This document shows, piece by piece, positions 46,782 through 55,792 of a stretch of 64,000 bases of DNA. The notes below the pieces were generated by a model. It searched no databases, was not told the origin of the DNA, and was given only the letters and a program-made list of their open reading frames with translations. The stretch comes from AC-51 sp963749895 (GTDB lineage: Bacteria; Actinomycetota; UBA4738; HRBIN12), in assembly GCA_963749895.1 (NCBI GenBank), contig CAVVOG010000001.1, positions 248,001-312,000 on the forward strand, in the 5' to 3' direction. Every line of letters begins with the position of its first letter. The stretch's first letter is position 1. A program made the position numbers and the translations under genes.

Positions 46782-48833
46782 TCAGCCCTCGGCGTGGTTC
46801 GCGCCGTCGCGCTCGTTCAGCGCCTTCTCGAGCGCCGCCCGCACGTCGTCACCGACCACCGCGGGAGGCCGGTCCGCATCGATCACGACGAACCGCTCCG
46901 GATGCTCCTCGGCGATCTTCAGGTAGGCGTCGGCGACCTTCGCCAGGAACGCCTCTCCCTCCGACTCCATCCGGTCCGGCGGCTCGGTCGTCCGCTCGAG
47001 GCCGCGCTCGGGCTCGATGTGTAGCAGGACCACCAGGTCCGGGAACAGCCCTTGCGTCGCCCACACGTTGAGCGACAGGACATCGGCCTCTCCCAGCCCT
47101 CGCGCCCATCCCTGGTAGGCGAGCGACGAGTCGACGTAGCGGTCGCAGATCACGATCCGTCCTTCGCCGAGGGCCGGACGGATCACGTTCGTCACCGTCT
47201 GGGCCCGCGCGGCCGCGAACAGCAGCGCCTCGGTCCGCGCATCGAGGGTCCCCGTCGCCGGATCGAGGAGCAGCTCACGGATCCGCTCGCCGGCCGCCGT
47301 GCCACCGGGTTCGCGCGTGACCACCACGTCGAGGCCCTGTTCGCGGAGGTACCGCTCGGCCATCTCGATCTGGGTTCCCTTGCCCGCCCCTTCCACGCCT
47401 TCGAAGGCAATGAACAGGCCGGTGGCGGGCGGTCGCTTGAGTTTCGGCACGATCGTGAGCGGGACAGGTCTGGACAGACGGTACCGCCCGAGCAGCCGTC
47501 GCGTGTGGAGCGCCGCGGCGACGACGAGCAGCCCCGCGAACCAGAGCGCCAGCCTCGTCCCGGACAGGTCGAAGCGCTGCCCGCCCACGAAGAAGTCGCT
47601 CCCGTCCAGGAGCCGGCTCGACACCTCCTCGAGCAGCTGCGCGAGGATCGGGAACGTAGCCAAGGACAGGAACAGCAGCGTCCTGGAGAGCGTCGTGAGG
47701 GCGGCGAACGTGCGGCCACGGTACTCGTCGGCCACGTTCTCCTGGAGGAGCGTGTACCCGCTCACCCACGCGAGCCCACAGAACGCCCCGAGCCATACCG
47801 TGAACACGGTCGCGAACGCGAGGTTGGGCATCGTCGCCAGGATGAACAGGGTCGCGGCCGCCGCGAGTAGGCCCGCGACGAAGACCACCTCACGACCCAA
47901 CACGCGCGCGGCAGGGTTCGAGGAGGCCATCCCCAGGCCCATGCCCACGCCGAACGCGGTGACCATGATCCCCCATCCGGAGGGTCCGGCCTCGATCGTG
48001 TACTGCACGAACACGGGTCCTATCGCGAGGACCGCCCCGACCGCGGCGAAAGCGATCACGATCCCTCCGGTCATCGCCGAAGCGAGCGAGTCTTCGCGCA
48101 GGAACCGGATCCCGTCGCGCGTGTCATACCAGACCCGCCGGGGGTCGAGGCCTTCTGAAGTCCGTACCGCAGACGTGCGGATCGAGATGCCGCTCAGCAT
48201 CAGCGCGGAGAACAGGAAGGTCCCGGCGTCGAGGACCAGCGCGAGGGATTCGGGCTGAGCGCCGAGAACGTCGACACGCTGACCCATCCAGGTCGACAGC
48301 GCGACGAGCACCGTGAACACGGCGCCGCCGAGCGGCAGGGTTGCGTAGGCGGACACCAGCGCCAGCGAGTTCGCGTTCGCGAGCTGGCGGCGGGGGACCA
48401 GGTGCGGCATCGACGCGTCGCGCGCCGGCCCCCAGAGCAACGACAGGCACTCGATCGCGAAGGACAGGAGGTAGATCGCCCACAGATCGCTCAGGAAGAC
48501 CATCGACACGTACATCGCACCCCGGGCGAGGTCGGCAACGATCATCAGGCGCTTGCGGTCCATCCGATCGACGAGCGCTCCGGCGATCGGACCGAACACG
48601 AACGCGGGCAGGGTCCGCGCGATCATCACGCCCGAGATCGCCAGCCCGGCCGCCTGACCGCCACCCAACCGGGTCACGATCGTCGTCACCGCGATGAAGC
48701 CCACCCAGTCCCCGAGCGACGAGACCGTCATCGCGGCCAGCAGGCGCGTGAACGGCCCGTGGGTGACGAGGTCCTTCAGGGTGGCCGGACGGGTCCCGCG
48801 GAGAGCGGCGACCTCGTCGGCGATGCTCGACAC
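46782..48833 (-). CDS. tmk: MFS transporter fused to thymidylate kinase
   Basis: 683 residues. The first ~430 residues are a 12-helix major facilitator (FTRLLAAMTVSSLGDWVGF, PIAGALVDRMDRKRLMIVAD). After a linker the last ~215 residues are a complete dTMP kinase: P-loop FEGVEGAGKGTQ, TREPGGT, the DRY motif in ICDRYVDSSLAYQG, and a C-terminal helix. It phosphorylates dTMP to dTDP. Such MFS-dTMP kinase fusions are known in several actinobacteria; the reason is unclear. The GTG at 48833 has GGAGG nine bases upstream, overlapping the topA stop, so coupling with topA is likely. Confidence 0.92.
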   Translation of the reverse strand: MSSIADEVAALRGTRPATLKDLVTHGPFTRLLAAMTVSSLGDWVGFIAVTTIVTRLGGGQAAGLAISGVMIARTLPAFVFGPIAGALVDRMDRKRLMIVADLARGAMYVSMVFLSDLWAIYLLSFAIECLSLLWGPARDASMPHLVPRRQLANANSLALVSAYATLPLGGAVFTVLVALSTWMGQRVDVLGAQPESLALVLDAGTFLFSALMLSGISIRTSAVRTSEGLDPRRVWYDTRDGIRFLREDSLASAMTGGIVIAFAAVGAVLAIGPVFVQYTIEAGPSGWGIMVTAFGVGMGLGMASSNPAARVLGREVVFVAGLLAAAATLFILATMPNLAFATVFTVWLGAFCGLAWVSGYTLLQENVADEYRGRTFAALTTLSRTLLFLSLATFPILAQLLEEVSSRLLDGSDFFVGGQRFDLSGTRLALWFAGLLVVAAALHTRRLLGRYRLSRPVPLTIVPKLKRPPATGLFIAFEGVEGAGKGTQIEMAERYLREQGLDVVVTREPGGTAAGERIRELLLDPATGTLDARTEALLFAAARAQTVTNVIRPALGEGRIVICDRYVDSSLAYQGWARGLGEADVLSLNVWATQGLFPDLVVLLHIEPERGLERTTEPPDRMESEGEAFLAKVADAYLKIAEEHPERFVVIDADRPPAVVGDDVRAALEKALNERDGANHAEG

Positions 48834-48846
48834 CGGCCGTAGCCTC

Positions 48847-51354
48847 CTAGCCGTCGGCCGCGGAGCTCTCGTCCGCGGGCGTCTTCGCGCGTGCCGTGGA
48901 CTTCTTCTTCGTCGCGGCCTTCTTCTTGGCTGTGGACTTCTTGGCGGCGGGCTTCTTCTTCGCGGCGGCCTTCGCCGCTTGCCTGGCGGCCCGAGCCTCA
49001 GCCTTCGCCTTCCGGGCCGCAGCCTCGGCATCCGGGTCGCCGGGCTTCTTCAGCCCCATCTCGAGGTCGAACTCCGCGCCACAGCCCCAGCACCGGATCG
49101 ACTTGGGACGCGCCAGCAGGAGCGAACCGCACTCGGGGCACGCCGGACTCGCCTTCGGTTCGTTGTTCACCCCGAAGTCGCAGTCGGGGTAGCGGCCACA
49201 TCCGTAGAACAGCCCGAACCGTGTGCGCTTCTCCACGATCTCGCCTTGGCCGCACTGCGGACAGGTGATGCCCAGGGTCCTGGGCGGGTCCTTCTTGATG
49301 TAGCGGCAGTCCGGATAGCCGCTACATCCGACGAACGGACCGAAACGGCCGACCCGCTGCATGAGTTGGCGGCCGCAGTCGGGGCACCGCTCATCGAGCA
49401 GCTCGGGTTCGGGGCGCTCAGACCCATCCAGGTTGCGGATGTAGCGGCACCCGCCGTCCTCCGCGGCGAAACGGCTGCACCCCACGAAGAACCCGAACTT
49501 GCCGAGGCGCTGCTGGAGCCGGCCGGGCGGGGTCCGTCCCTCCTCGATGCACTTCGGGCAATCCTCGCCGGTCTCGACCACGAACCGCTCCCACTTCTCG
49601 TCGGCGCGGTCGAGCGCCTCTCGGAAGGGTCCGTAGAACTCGGTCAGGACCTGGACGCGGCCCATCTCGCCCTCGGCGATCTGGTCCAGCTCCTCTTCGA
49701 GCCCGGCGGTGAAATTCACATCGACGATGTCGTGGAAATGCTCGACCAGGCCGTCGGTGACCACTTCGCCCACGTGCTCGGGGCGGAAGCGCTTGTCCTC
49801 GAGACGCACGTATCCACGGTCCTGGATCGTCGAGATGATCGATGCGTAGGTCGAGGGCCGGCCGATCCCGAGTTCCTCGAGGGCCTTCACCAGGGTGGCC
49901 TCGGAGTAGCGGGGCGGCGGCTGCGTGAAGTGCTGCTCGGGGACGACCTCGAGGCGCCGCAGGTCCTGATCGGCCTCGAGGTCGGGGAGCCGCTCCTCGG
50001 CATCCTCGTCCGGACCCTCGTCGCGACCCTCCTTGTAGACGCGGATGAACCCGTCGAACACGAGCGTCTGACCGGTGGCTCGCAGACCGTACGTCACGTC
50101 CTCGGACCCCGCGGAGGCGATGGCTACGATGTCGACGCCCACCTGGTTGAAGCGTGCCTCGGCCATCTGGGTGGCGACCGTCCTTCGCCAGATCATCGTG
50201 TACAGCTTCAGCTGGTCGGGCGTCAGCGCGGTCGCGAGGCGTTGGGGGGTACGCATCACGCTCGTCGGCCGGATCGCCTCGTGCGCCTCCTGCGCGTTGC
50301 GCGAGCGCGTCCGGTACCGACGGGGCTCGGCCAACGCGTACTCCTGACCGAAGTCGCTCCGGACGAGCTCGGTGATCTCCCGGAGCGCAGAGTCGGCGAT
50401 GTTCACCGAATCGGTTCGCATATAGGTGATCAATCCGACCGAGCCCTCACCGGGGATGTCGATGCCCTCGTAGAGGCGCTGGGCCGTCTGCATCGTGCGG
50501 CGAGCCCCGAACCCGAGCTTGCGGGCAGCCTCTTGCTGGAGGGTCGAGGTCGTGAACGGTGGTGCCGGAGACCGCTTCCGCTGCTTGCGTTCCACCTGGC
50601 GGACCCGGTAGGCGGCCTCGCTGAGCCGTTCGACGTGCGCCGCGGCGTCGGCTTCAGCCCCGAGCAGCACACCCTTCTTGTCGGGCGAGGTGGCGAGCCT
50701 GCCCTCAGGGATCTCGACCAGCCGGGCCAGGAACGAACGCGCGTCGTCGTCGGGCGTGAGTCGTACGTCGATGCTCCAGTACTCGCGCGCCTGGAACGCC
50801 GCGATCTCGCGCTCGCGCTCGACGATCAGACGGACCGCCGGCGACTGCACCCGGCCTGCGGAGAGCCCCGGACGAACCTTGCGCCACAGGATCGGCGAGA
50901 TCCCGAAGCCCACGAGCTTGTCCAAGATCCGTCGCGCCCGCTGCGCATCCACGAGCTTCATGTCGATCTCACGAGGGTGCTGGAACGCCTCGAGGATCGC
51001 ATCGCGGGTGATCTCGGTGAACGTGACGCGTCGAGCCTCGCCCGGCGGCACACCGAGCACCTCCGCGACGTCGAAGGCGATCGCCTCGCCCTCGCGGTCG
51101 AAGTCGGTCGCGAGCACGACGCCGTCGGCCGTCTTGAAGGCTCTTCGCAGCTCCGCGACGTTGCGCTCGGAGTCCTCGGTCACGACGAAGTGCGGCGTGA
51201 ACCCGTCGTTCACGTCGACGCCGAGCCCGTCATGCTCGCGCGAAAGGTCCCGGATGTGGCCCACGGAAGCACGGACGGTGTAATCACCGCCGAGGTACTT
51301 CTCGATCGTCTTCGCCTTGGCCGGCGACTCGACGACCACCAGGGTCTTCGCCAT
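48847..51354 (-). CDS. topA: DNA topoisomerase I
   Basis: Relaxes negative supercoils. 835 residues. TOPRIM starts at KTLVVVESPAKAKTIEKYLG with the acidic DFDREGE (84-90). The catalytic Tyr311 is in LITYMRTDSVNIA. After the core come several C4 zinc-ribbon modules (for example CPKC.., CPDCGRQLM, CPQCGQGEIVEKRT, CPECGSLLL) and a Lys/Ala-rich tail of about 50 residues, a usual actinobacterial feature that speeds processivity. ATG 51354 is the family start. Confidence 0.97.
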   Translation of the reverse strand: MAKTLVVVESPAKAKTIEKYLGGDYTVRASVGHIRDLSREHDGLGVDVNDGFTPHFVVTEDSERNVAELRRAFKTADGVVLATDFDREGEAIAFDVAEVLGVPPGEARRVTFTEITRDAILEAFQHPREIDMKLVDAQRARRILDKLVGFGISPILWRKVRPGLSAGRVQSPAVRLIVEREREIAAFQAREYWSIDVRLTPDDDARSFLARLVEIPEGRLATSPDKKGVLLGAEADAAAHVERLSEAAYRVRQVERKQRKRSPAPPFTTSTLQQEAARKLGFGARRTMQTAQRLYEGIDIPGEGSVGLITYMRTDSVNIADSALREITELVRSDFGQEYALAEPRRYRTRSRNAQEAHEAIRPTSVMRTPQRLATALTPDQLKLYTMIWRRTVATQMAEARFNQVGVDIVAIASAGSEDVTYGLRATGQTLVFDGFIRVYKEGRDEGPDEDAEERLPDLEADQDLRRLEVVPEQHFTQPPPRYSEATLVKALEELGIGRPSTYASIISTIQDRGYVRLEDKRFRPEHVGEVVTDGLVEHFHDIVDVNFTAGLEEELDQIAEGEMGRVQVLTEFYGPFREALDRADEKWERFVVETGEDCPKCIEEGRTPPGRLQQRLGKFGFFVGCSRFAAEDGGCRYIRNLDGSERPEPELLDERCPDCGRQLMQRVGRFGPFVGCSGYPDCRYIKKDPPRTLGITCPQCGQGEIVEKRTRFGLFYGCGRYPDCDFGVNNEPKASPACPECGSLLLARPKSIRCWGCGAEFDLEMGLKKPGDPDAEAAARKAKAEARAARQAAKAAAKKKPAAKKSTAKKKAATKKKSTARAKTPADESSAADG

Positions 51355-51524
51355 ACGGGTCGATTCCTTTGCGGGCTCCGGGGATGCGCTGTCAAACGCG
51401 GGGAACGGCGCCGACGGTACCACCGAGCGGCACGACGACCGTTCAAGGCGGCCACGAGACCAGACTGACGCACTGCTACCCTCCCGATGTTCCCACCACC
51501 CGTCCGGACCCCCGGAAGGACCCC

Positions 51525-52193
51525 GTGCTCGCCATCCTCCAAGACTTCATCACGACCGCGATCGGCGACTACGGACTGTTCGCGATCTTCGTGCTGATGC
51601 TGCTCGAGTCCGCCTGCGTCCCGATCCCGAGCGAGGTCACGATGCTGTTCGGGGGGGCGATGACCGCCGCCGCGTTCGCCGGCGAGGGCAACGAACTCGG
51701 CTTCTGGGCCGTCGTGGTCGCGGGGACCGTCGGGAACCTGATCGGATCGTGGCTCGCGTACTGGGCCGGCGACCACGGCGGACGTCCGCTGATCGACCGG
51801 TTCGGCCGCTACCTGCTGATCCGCCCGCACGAGGTCGATCGTGCTCACGAGTGGTTCGAGCATCGCGGCGAGGTGACCGTGTTCGCCTCGCGGCTGCTCC
51901 CGGTGGTGCGGACCTTCATCTCGCTGCCCGCGGGGGTCGCCGAGATGCCGTTCTGGCGGTTCACTATCTACACGGTGCTCGGGTGCCTCCCCTGGTGCTT
52001 CGTGCTGACGTGGCTGGGCGCCGCCCTCGGGGACAACTGGACCGCCGTCGAACGGATCCTCCAGCCGATCGCCTGGCTGATCGCGATCTCGATCGTGGTC
52101 GCCGCGGTCGTCGTGATCCGGCACCGATGGACCACCGTGCGCGCCGAGTACGCGGCACTCGACGCGGCGAAGGCCGAGGGCGAGCCGGGCTAG
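51525..52193 (+). CDS. DedA family membrane protein
   Basis: 222 residues, about five membrane segments. The family motifs ESACVPIPSEVTMLFGG and FASRLLPVVRTFISLPAGVAEM are clear, with GSWLAYWAGDHGG between. DedA proteins act as lipid flippases or proton-linked transporters in membrane homeostasis. The GTG at 51525 has AAGGA upstream; a longer in-frame extension is Thr/Pro-rich and unlikely. It converges with the acetyltransferase gene, sharing the stop palindrome CTAG. Confidence 0.88.
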   Translation: MLAILQDFITTAIGDYGLFAIFVLMLLESACVPIPSEVTMLFGGAMTAAAFAGEGNELGFWAVVVAGTVGNLIGSWLAYWAGDHGGRPLIDRFGRYLLIRPHEVDRAHEWFEHRGEVTVFASRLLPVVRTFISLPAGVAEMPFWRFTIYTVLGCLPWCFVLTWLGAALGDNWTAVERILQPIAWLIAISIVVAAVVVIRHRWTTVRAEYAALDAAKAEGEPG

Positions 52194-52669
52194 AGGTTCG
52201 CGACCATCGTCCAGCTGCCGGCGCGTTCGTCGACCTTCTCGAAGCCGGCACGCTGGTACATCATCCGCGAGCGGTTGTGCGCCGCGACCGAGAGCGACAG
52301 CGCCTGGAAGCCCTCTTCACGCGCCTCGACCATGCACGCGCGAAGGAGCGCCTCGCCGATCCCCTTGCGGCGATGAAGCGGTTCGACGGCGATCGACAGT
52401 TCCGGGACCTTCTCGTCGACGAACCCGTAGCCGGGCGCTTCCGCGGTGAACTGCCGGAACCACGCCGCCCCGGCGGGACGTCCATCGATCTCGGCGATCA
52501 TGCCGCCGTCACCCGGACGACCCCACCCGGCGTGATACCGCACCAGCATCGGATCGGCCAGGACCTCCTCGATCGGCTCGCGCGGCCAATCGGGGTTCCA
52601 GCGCGCAGCCTCGTAGAGCATCTTCTTCAGGAACTGCACGTCGCCTTCCGTGGCCGGACGGATGTTCAT
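52190..52669 (-). CDS. GNAT family N-acetyltransferase
   Basis: 159 residues. The acetyl-CoA pyrophosphate loop is seen in VEPLHRRKGIGEALLRACM, and SLSVAAHNRSRMMYQRAGFEKVDE is the C-terminal GNAT motif. The substrate is unknown. It overlaps the end of the DedA gene by four bases on the opposite strand and lies 65 bases before the end of the KimA-like transporter gene. Confidence 0.87.
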   Translation of the reverse strand: MNIRPATEGDVQFLKKMLYEAARWNPDWPREPIEEVLADPMLVRYHAGWGRPGDGGMIAEIDGRPAGAAWFRQFTAEAPGYGFVDEKVPELSIAVEPLHRRKGIGEALLRACMVEAREEGFQALSLSVAAHNRSRMMYQRAGFEKVDERAGSWTMVANL

Positions 52670-52734
52670 CGCCCCGACACCTCCGCTACTCGTCGACCGG
52701 TCCGCGACGGCACACTACCTCAGCCGTCCCGCCC

Positions 52735-55074
52735 CTACGCATCCTGCGGCTGGTCGACCGAGGCGGCCACCTCCGGATGCCGCAGGTGGAACGGGACGCT
52801 CGTGAGGACCACGTTCGGCTCGGTGAGGAGCATCTCCTTCACGAACAGCCCCGTCTGGTTGTGCAGGAATCCCTCCCACCAATGACGAGGGATCAACTCG
52901 GGCAGGACCACCGTGACCACGGTGTCACCCCGCGACGTGTGTTTCCTGATCTCGGCCAGCAGGGGCACGCCGATATCGCGGAACGGCGCCTCGACGATCA
53001 CGAGCGGCACATCGAGCTCTCGCTCGTGCCATCCCGCGATCAACTGCTCACCCCGATCGGCCGGGTCGAGCTGCATGTAGAGCGCCTCCACTGCGGTCGG
53101 GTTGAGCGACCTGGCGTAGAGCACCGCGCGCACGATCCCGTCGTGGACCCCCGAGACCGGCACCAGGACGACGCTGCGCTTCGGTTCCACCGGACGCTCA
53201 CGCCCGTGGTCGCGCCCCTCCGCCTCGAGGAACGGGACGTCGGTGACGACAACGCCCGGGACGAACAGGAGCGCGGTCTTGAGGAGGAACGCACGGCGTC
53301 CGCGGAGCGCCTGTCGGAAGAAGCTGCTCGTGACCCGCTCGGGGATCACGACCGTCAGGAAGTCCTCGTCCCTGCCGTGGTGCTCCCGCACCATCCGCTT
53401 GACCGCGCGGACCAGGTGACGGTCGCCTCCCTCGAGGAGTTCGAGGTCTCCGAGTCGCGCCGCCCGCCGACCCCACGTCTGTCGCGCCTCATCGAAGACT
53501 CCTGGTTCGCCCACCCAGAACGCCTCGACGACCGTCGGGCGGACGGCCCGGAGGTAGGCGATCGCTTCGGCCGTCGCCGGTCCGAAGTCCTCCACCACGA
53601 CCGCGAACCGGTTCGCGGTCCGGGCACTTCCCGTGATCCGCGACGCGGCCAGGATCCGCGCGATCCGCTCGTAGTGATGATGGACAGACAGGAAGAACAG
53701 CACGATGAGCGGCATCGCGACGATCACGATCCAGGCACCCTTCTGGAACTTCGTGATCGTGACGACCACGAGCACCACGCCGGTGGTGACGGCGCCGATC
53801 CCGTTGATCACGGCGGACCGTTGCCACTTCGCTTCCTTCACCTTCAGCCAGTGCTTGACCATCCCTGTCTGCGACAGGGTGAACGCCGTGAACACACCGA
53901 CCACGTACAGCTGGATCAACCGGGTCAGCTGCGCGTCGAACGCCCAGATCAGGAGTGCCGCAACGACCGCCAGGACGACGACGCCGTTCGAGAACACGAG
54001 TCGGTCCCCGCGGTTGCGGAACTGGGATGGCATGAAGCGGTCGTTCGCGAGGATCGACGCCAGGCGCGGGAAGTCCTGGAACGCCGTGTTGGCCGCCAGG
54101 ATCAAGATGCCCGCCGTGAAGATCTGCAGCATCAAGAACATGAACCCGCCGCCGTAGACCGTGTCCCCGATCTGCGCCAGCACGGGCTTCTCGGCAGCGA
54201 TCTCCTCGCTGATCCTCACGTGGAGCAGCACCGACAACGCCGTGATGCCCAGGAACATCGTGATCGACATCGCCGCCATGGCGCTCAGCGTCGTGGCTGC
54301 GTTCTTCGACTGTGGGCGACGGAACGCCTGCACGCCGTCGGCGATCGCCTCGACACCGGTCAGCGCCGTCGCCCCGGAGGAGAACGCGCGGGCGATCAGG
54401 AACCAGGACAGCGCGTGCTCGACCTCGATCTCGAGGTCCGCCGTCTCGGCGACCGGACACCCGGTGAGACACTTCGCGAACCCCGTCATGAGGGTGATCG
54501 CGATCATCAGCACGAAGCCGTAGGTGGGGACCGCGAAGAACATGCCCGCCTCACGGACACCGCGGAGGTTCGCGAACGTGACGAACCCGACCAGCACGAC
54601 GGCGATCGGCACCATGAGCGGCACGAGGGTGTCGGGAGCCACGGAGGCGATCGCGGTCGTGCCGGCCGTGATGCTGACCGCGACGGTGAGGGCGTAGTCG
54701 GTCAGGATCGCCGCGGCGGCCACGAGCCCCGGCACCGTCCCGAGGTTCTCCTTCGCGACGATGTACGAACCCCCGCCCTGCGGGTACGCGCGCACCGTCT
54801 GCCGGTACGACGTGACGACGATCACCAGCAGGAGCCCGATCGCGATCGCGATCGGCATCCGCAGGGCGAGGGCCGCCGCGCCCGCGGTCACGAGGACCAG
54901 CATCATCTCCTCGGTCGCGTAGGCGTTGGATGACAACGGGTCCGAGGAGAAGACCGGGAGCGCCAGCACCTTGGGGAGGAGCTGATGCTCCGCCTTGTCG
55001 CTCGCGAGCGCCCGTCCGACGACGAGCCGCTTCAGGAAACCGGTCGACGAGGTCGAGGAAGGGGTGCCTGCCAC
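52735..55074 (-). CDS. KimA-like APC superfamily potassium transporter
   Basis: 779 residues. The N-terminus (FSSDPLSSNAYATEEMMLVL, TSYRQTVRAYPQGGGSYIV) closely follows the KimA/YdaO family, a proton-coupled K+ importer. About 12 membrane helices occupy residues 45-470. The C-terminal ~300 residues are cytoplasmic with Usp-like folds (FAVVVEDFGPATAEAI, KRSVVLVPVSGVHDGIVRAVL); KimA has a shorter tail. Binding of a nucleotide such as c-di-AMP is possible but not proved. It lies 31 bases downstream of the KdpE-like regulator on the same strand. Confidence 0.85.
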   Translation of the reverse strand: MAGTPSSTSSTGFLKRLVVGRALASDKAEHQLLPKVLALPVFSSDPLSSNAYATEEMMLVLVTAGAAALALRMPIAIAIGLLLVIVVTSYRQTVRAYPQGGGSYIVAKENLGTVPGLVAAAAILTDYALTVAVSITAGTTAIASVAPDTLVPLMVPIAVVLVGFVTFANLRGVREAGMFFAVPTYGFVLMIAITLMTGFAKCLTGCPVAETADLEIEVEHALSWFLIARAFSSGATALTGVEAIADGVQAFRRPQSKNAATTLSAMAAMSITMFLGITALSVLLHVRISEEIAAEKPVLAQIGDTVYGGGFMFLMLQIFTAGILILAANTAFQDFPRLASILANDRFMPSQFRNRGDRLVFSNGVVVLAVVAALLIWAFDAQLTRLIQLYVVGVFTAFTLSQTGMVKHWLKVKEAKWQRSAVINGIGAVTTGVVLVVVTITKFQKGAWIVIVAMPLIVLFFLSVHHHYERIARILAASRITGSARTANRFAVVVEDFGPATAEAIAYLRAVRPTVVEAFWVGEPGVFDEARQTWGRRAARLGDLELLEGGDRHLVRAVKRMVREHHGRDEDFLTVVIPERVTSSFFRQALRGRRAFLLKTALLFVPGVVVTDVPFLEAEGRDHGRERPVEPKRSVVLVPVSGVHDGIVRAVLYARSLNPTAVEALYMQLDPADRGEQLIAGWHERELDVPLVIVEAPFRDIGVPLLAEIRKHTSRGDTVVTVVLPELIPRHWWEGFLHNQTGLFVKEMLLTEPNVVLTSVPFHLRHPEVAASVDQPQDA

Positions 55075-55105
55075 GGCCGGATAGTACCCGCGTCGGACGG
55101 GTGAC

Positions 55106-55792
55106 TCAGCCCACCTGCTCGCCCACCCAGCGGTAGCCCACGCCCGGCTCGGTCACGATAAGGGCCGGGGCGGATGCGTCGTCCCCCAGCTTCTTGCGGA
55201 GCGCGCGGACGTAGGTCCTCAGGTACGTCGTCTCGGTCCCGTAGCCCTGGCCCCACACGCGGCGGAGCAGCCACTGGTGGGTCAGGAGTTTGCCGGGATT
55301 CGTGACGAGTGCCTCCAGCAGGCCGTACTCGGTGGGGGTCAGATGCACCTGAGCGCCGTCGAGCGTGACGAGACGCTTGGGGAGGTCGATCTCCAGCGAC
55401 CCGTACGTCAGGACCGGCTGTGTCGGCTCGTCCACGCCCGACCGACGGAGCGTCGCCCGTGTCCTGGCGAGCAGCTCCTCCATCCCGAACGGCTTCGTGA
55501 CGTAGTCGTCCGCCCCGGCGTCGAGCGCCGCGACCTTGTCCGTCTGGGATTCACGGACCGACAGCACGATCACGGGAACCTCCGAGAACGCGCGGACCCG
55601 CCGGATCACCTCCGTGCCATCCATGTCAGGCAGTCCGAGGTCGAGCAGGACCAGATCCGGGTGCTGCTCGGCCGCGGCCAGGACGCCCTCGGCTCCCGTC
55701 CCCACCGCCGCCACCTCATGGCCATGCGCCTCGAGGCTGGTGCGCAGCGCGCGGCGGATCTGCGGTTCGTCGTCGACCACGAGTACCTTCAC
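55106..55792 (-). CDS. KdpE-like OmpR-family response regulator
   Basis: 228 residues. The receiver has DDEP, phosphoacceptor D51 in LVLLDLGLPDMDGTEV, VLSVRESQTDKVAALDAGADDYVTKPF; this SVRE and DDYVTKPF style is typical of KdpE. The winged-helix C-terminus (VHLTPTEYGLLEALVTNPGKLLTH, YLRTYVRALRKKLG) binds direct repeats with about 11-base spacing. It overlaps the sensor kinase gene by four bases. kdpFABC is not seen; the transporter behind it is KimA-like, so it probably controls that gene. Confidence 0.92.
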   Translation of the reverse strand: MKVLVVDDEPQIRRALRTSLEAHGHEVAAVGTGAEGVLAAAEQHPDLVLLDLGLPDMDGTEVIRRVRAFSEVPVIVLSVRESQTDKVAALDAGADDYVTKPFGMEELLARTRATLRRSGVDEPTQPVLTYGSLEIDLPKRLVTLDGAQVHLTPTEYGLLEALVTNPGKLLTHQWLLRRVWGQGYGTETTYLRTYVRALRKKLGDDASAPALIVTEPGVGYRWVGEQVG

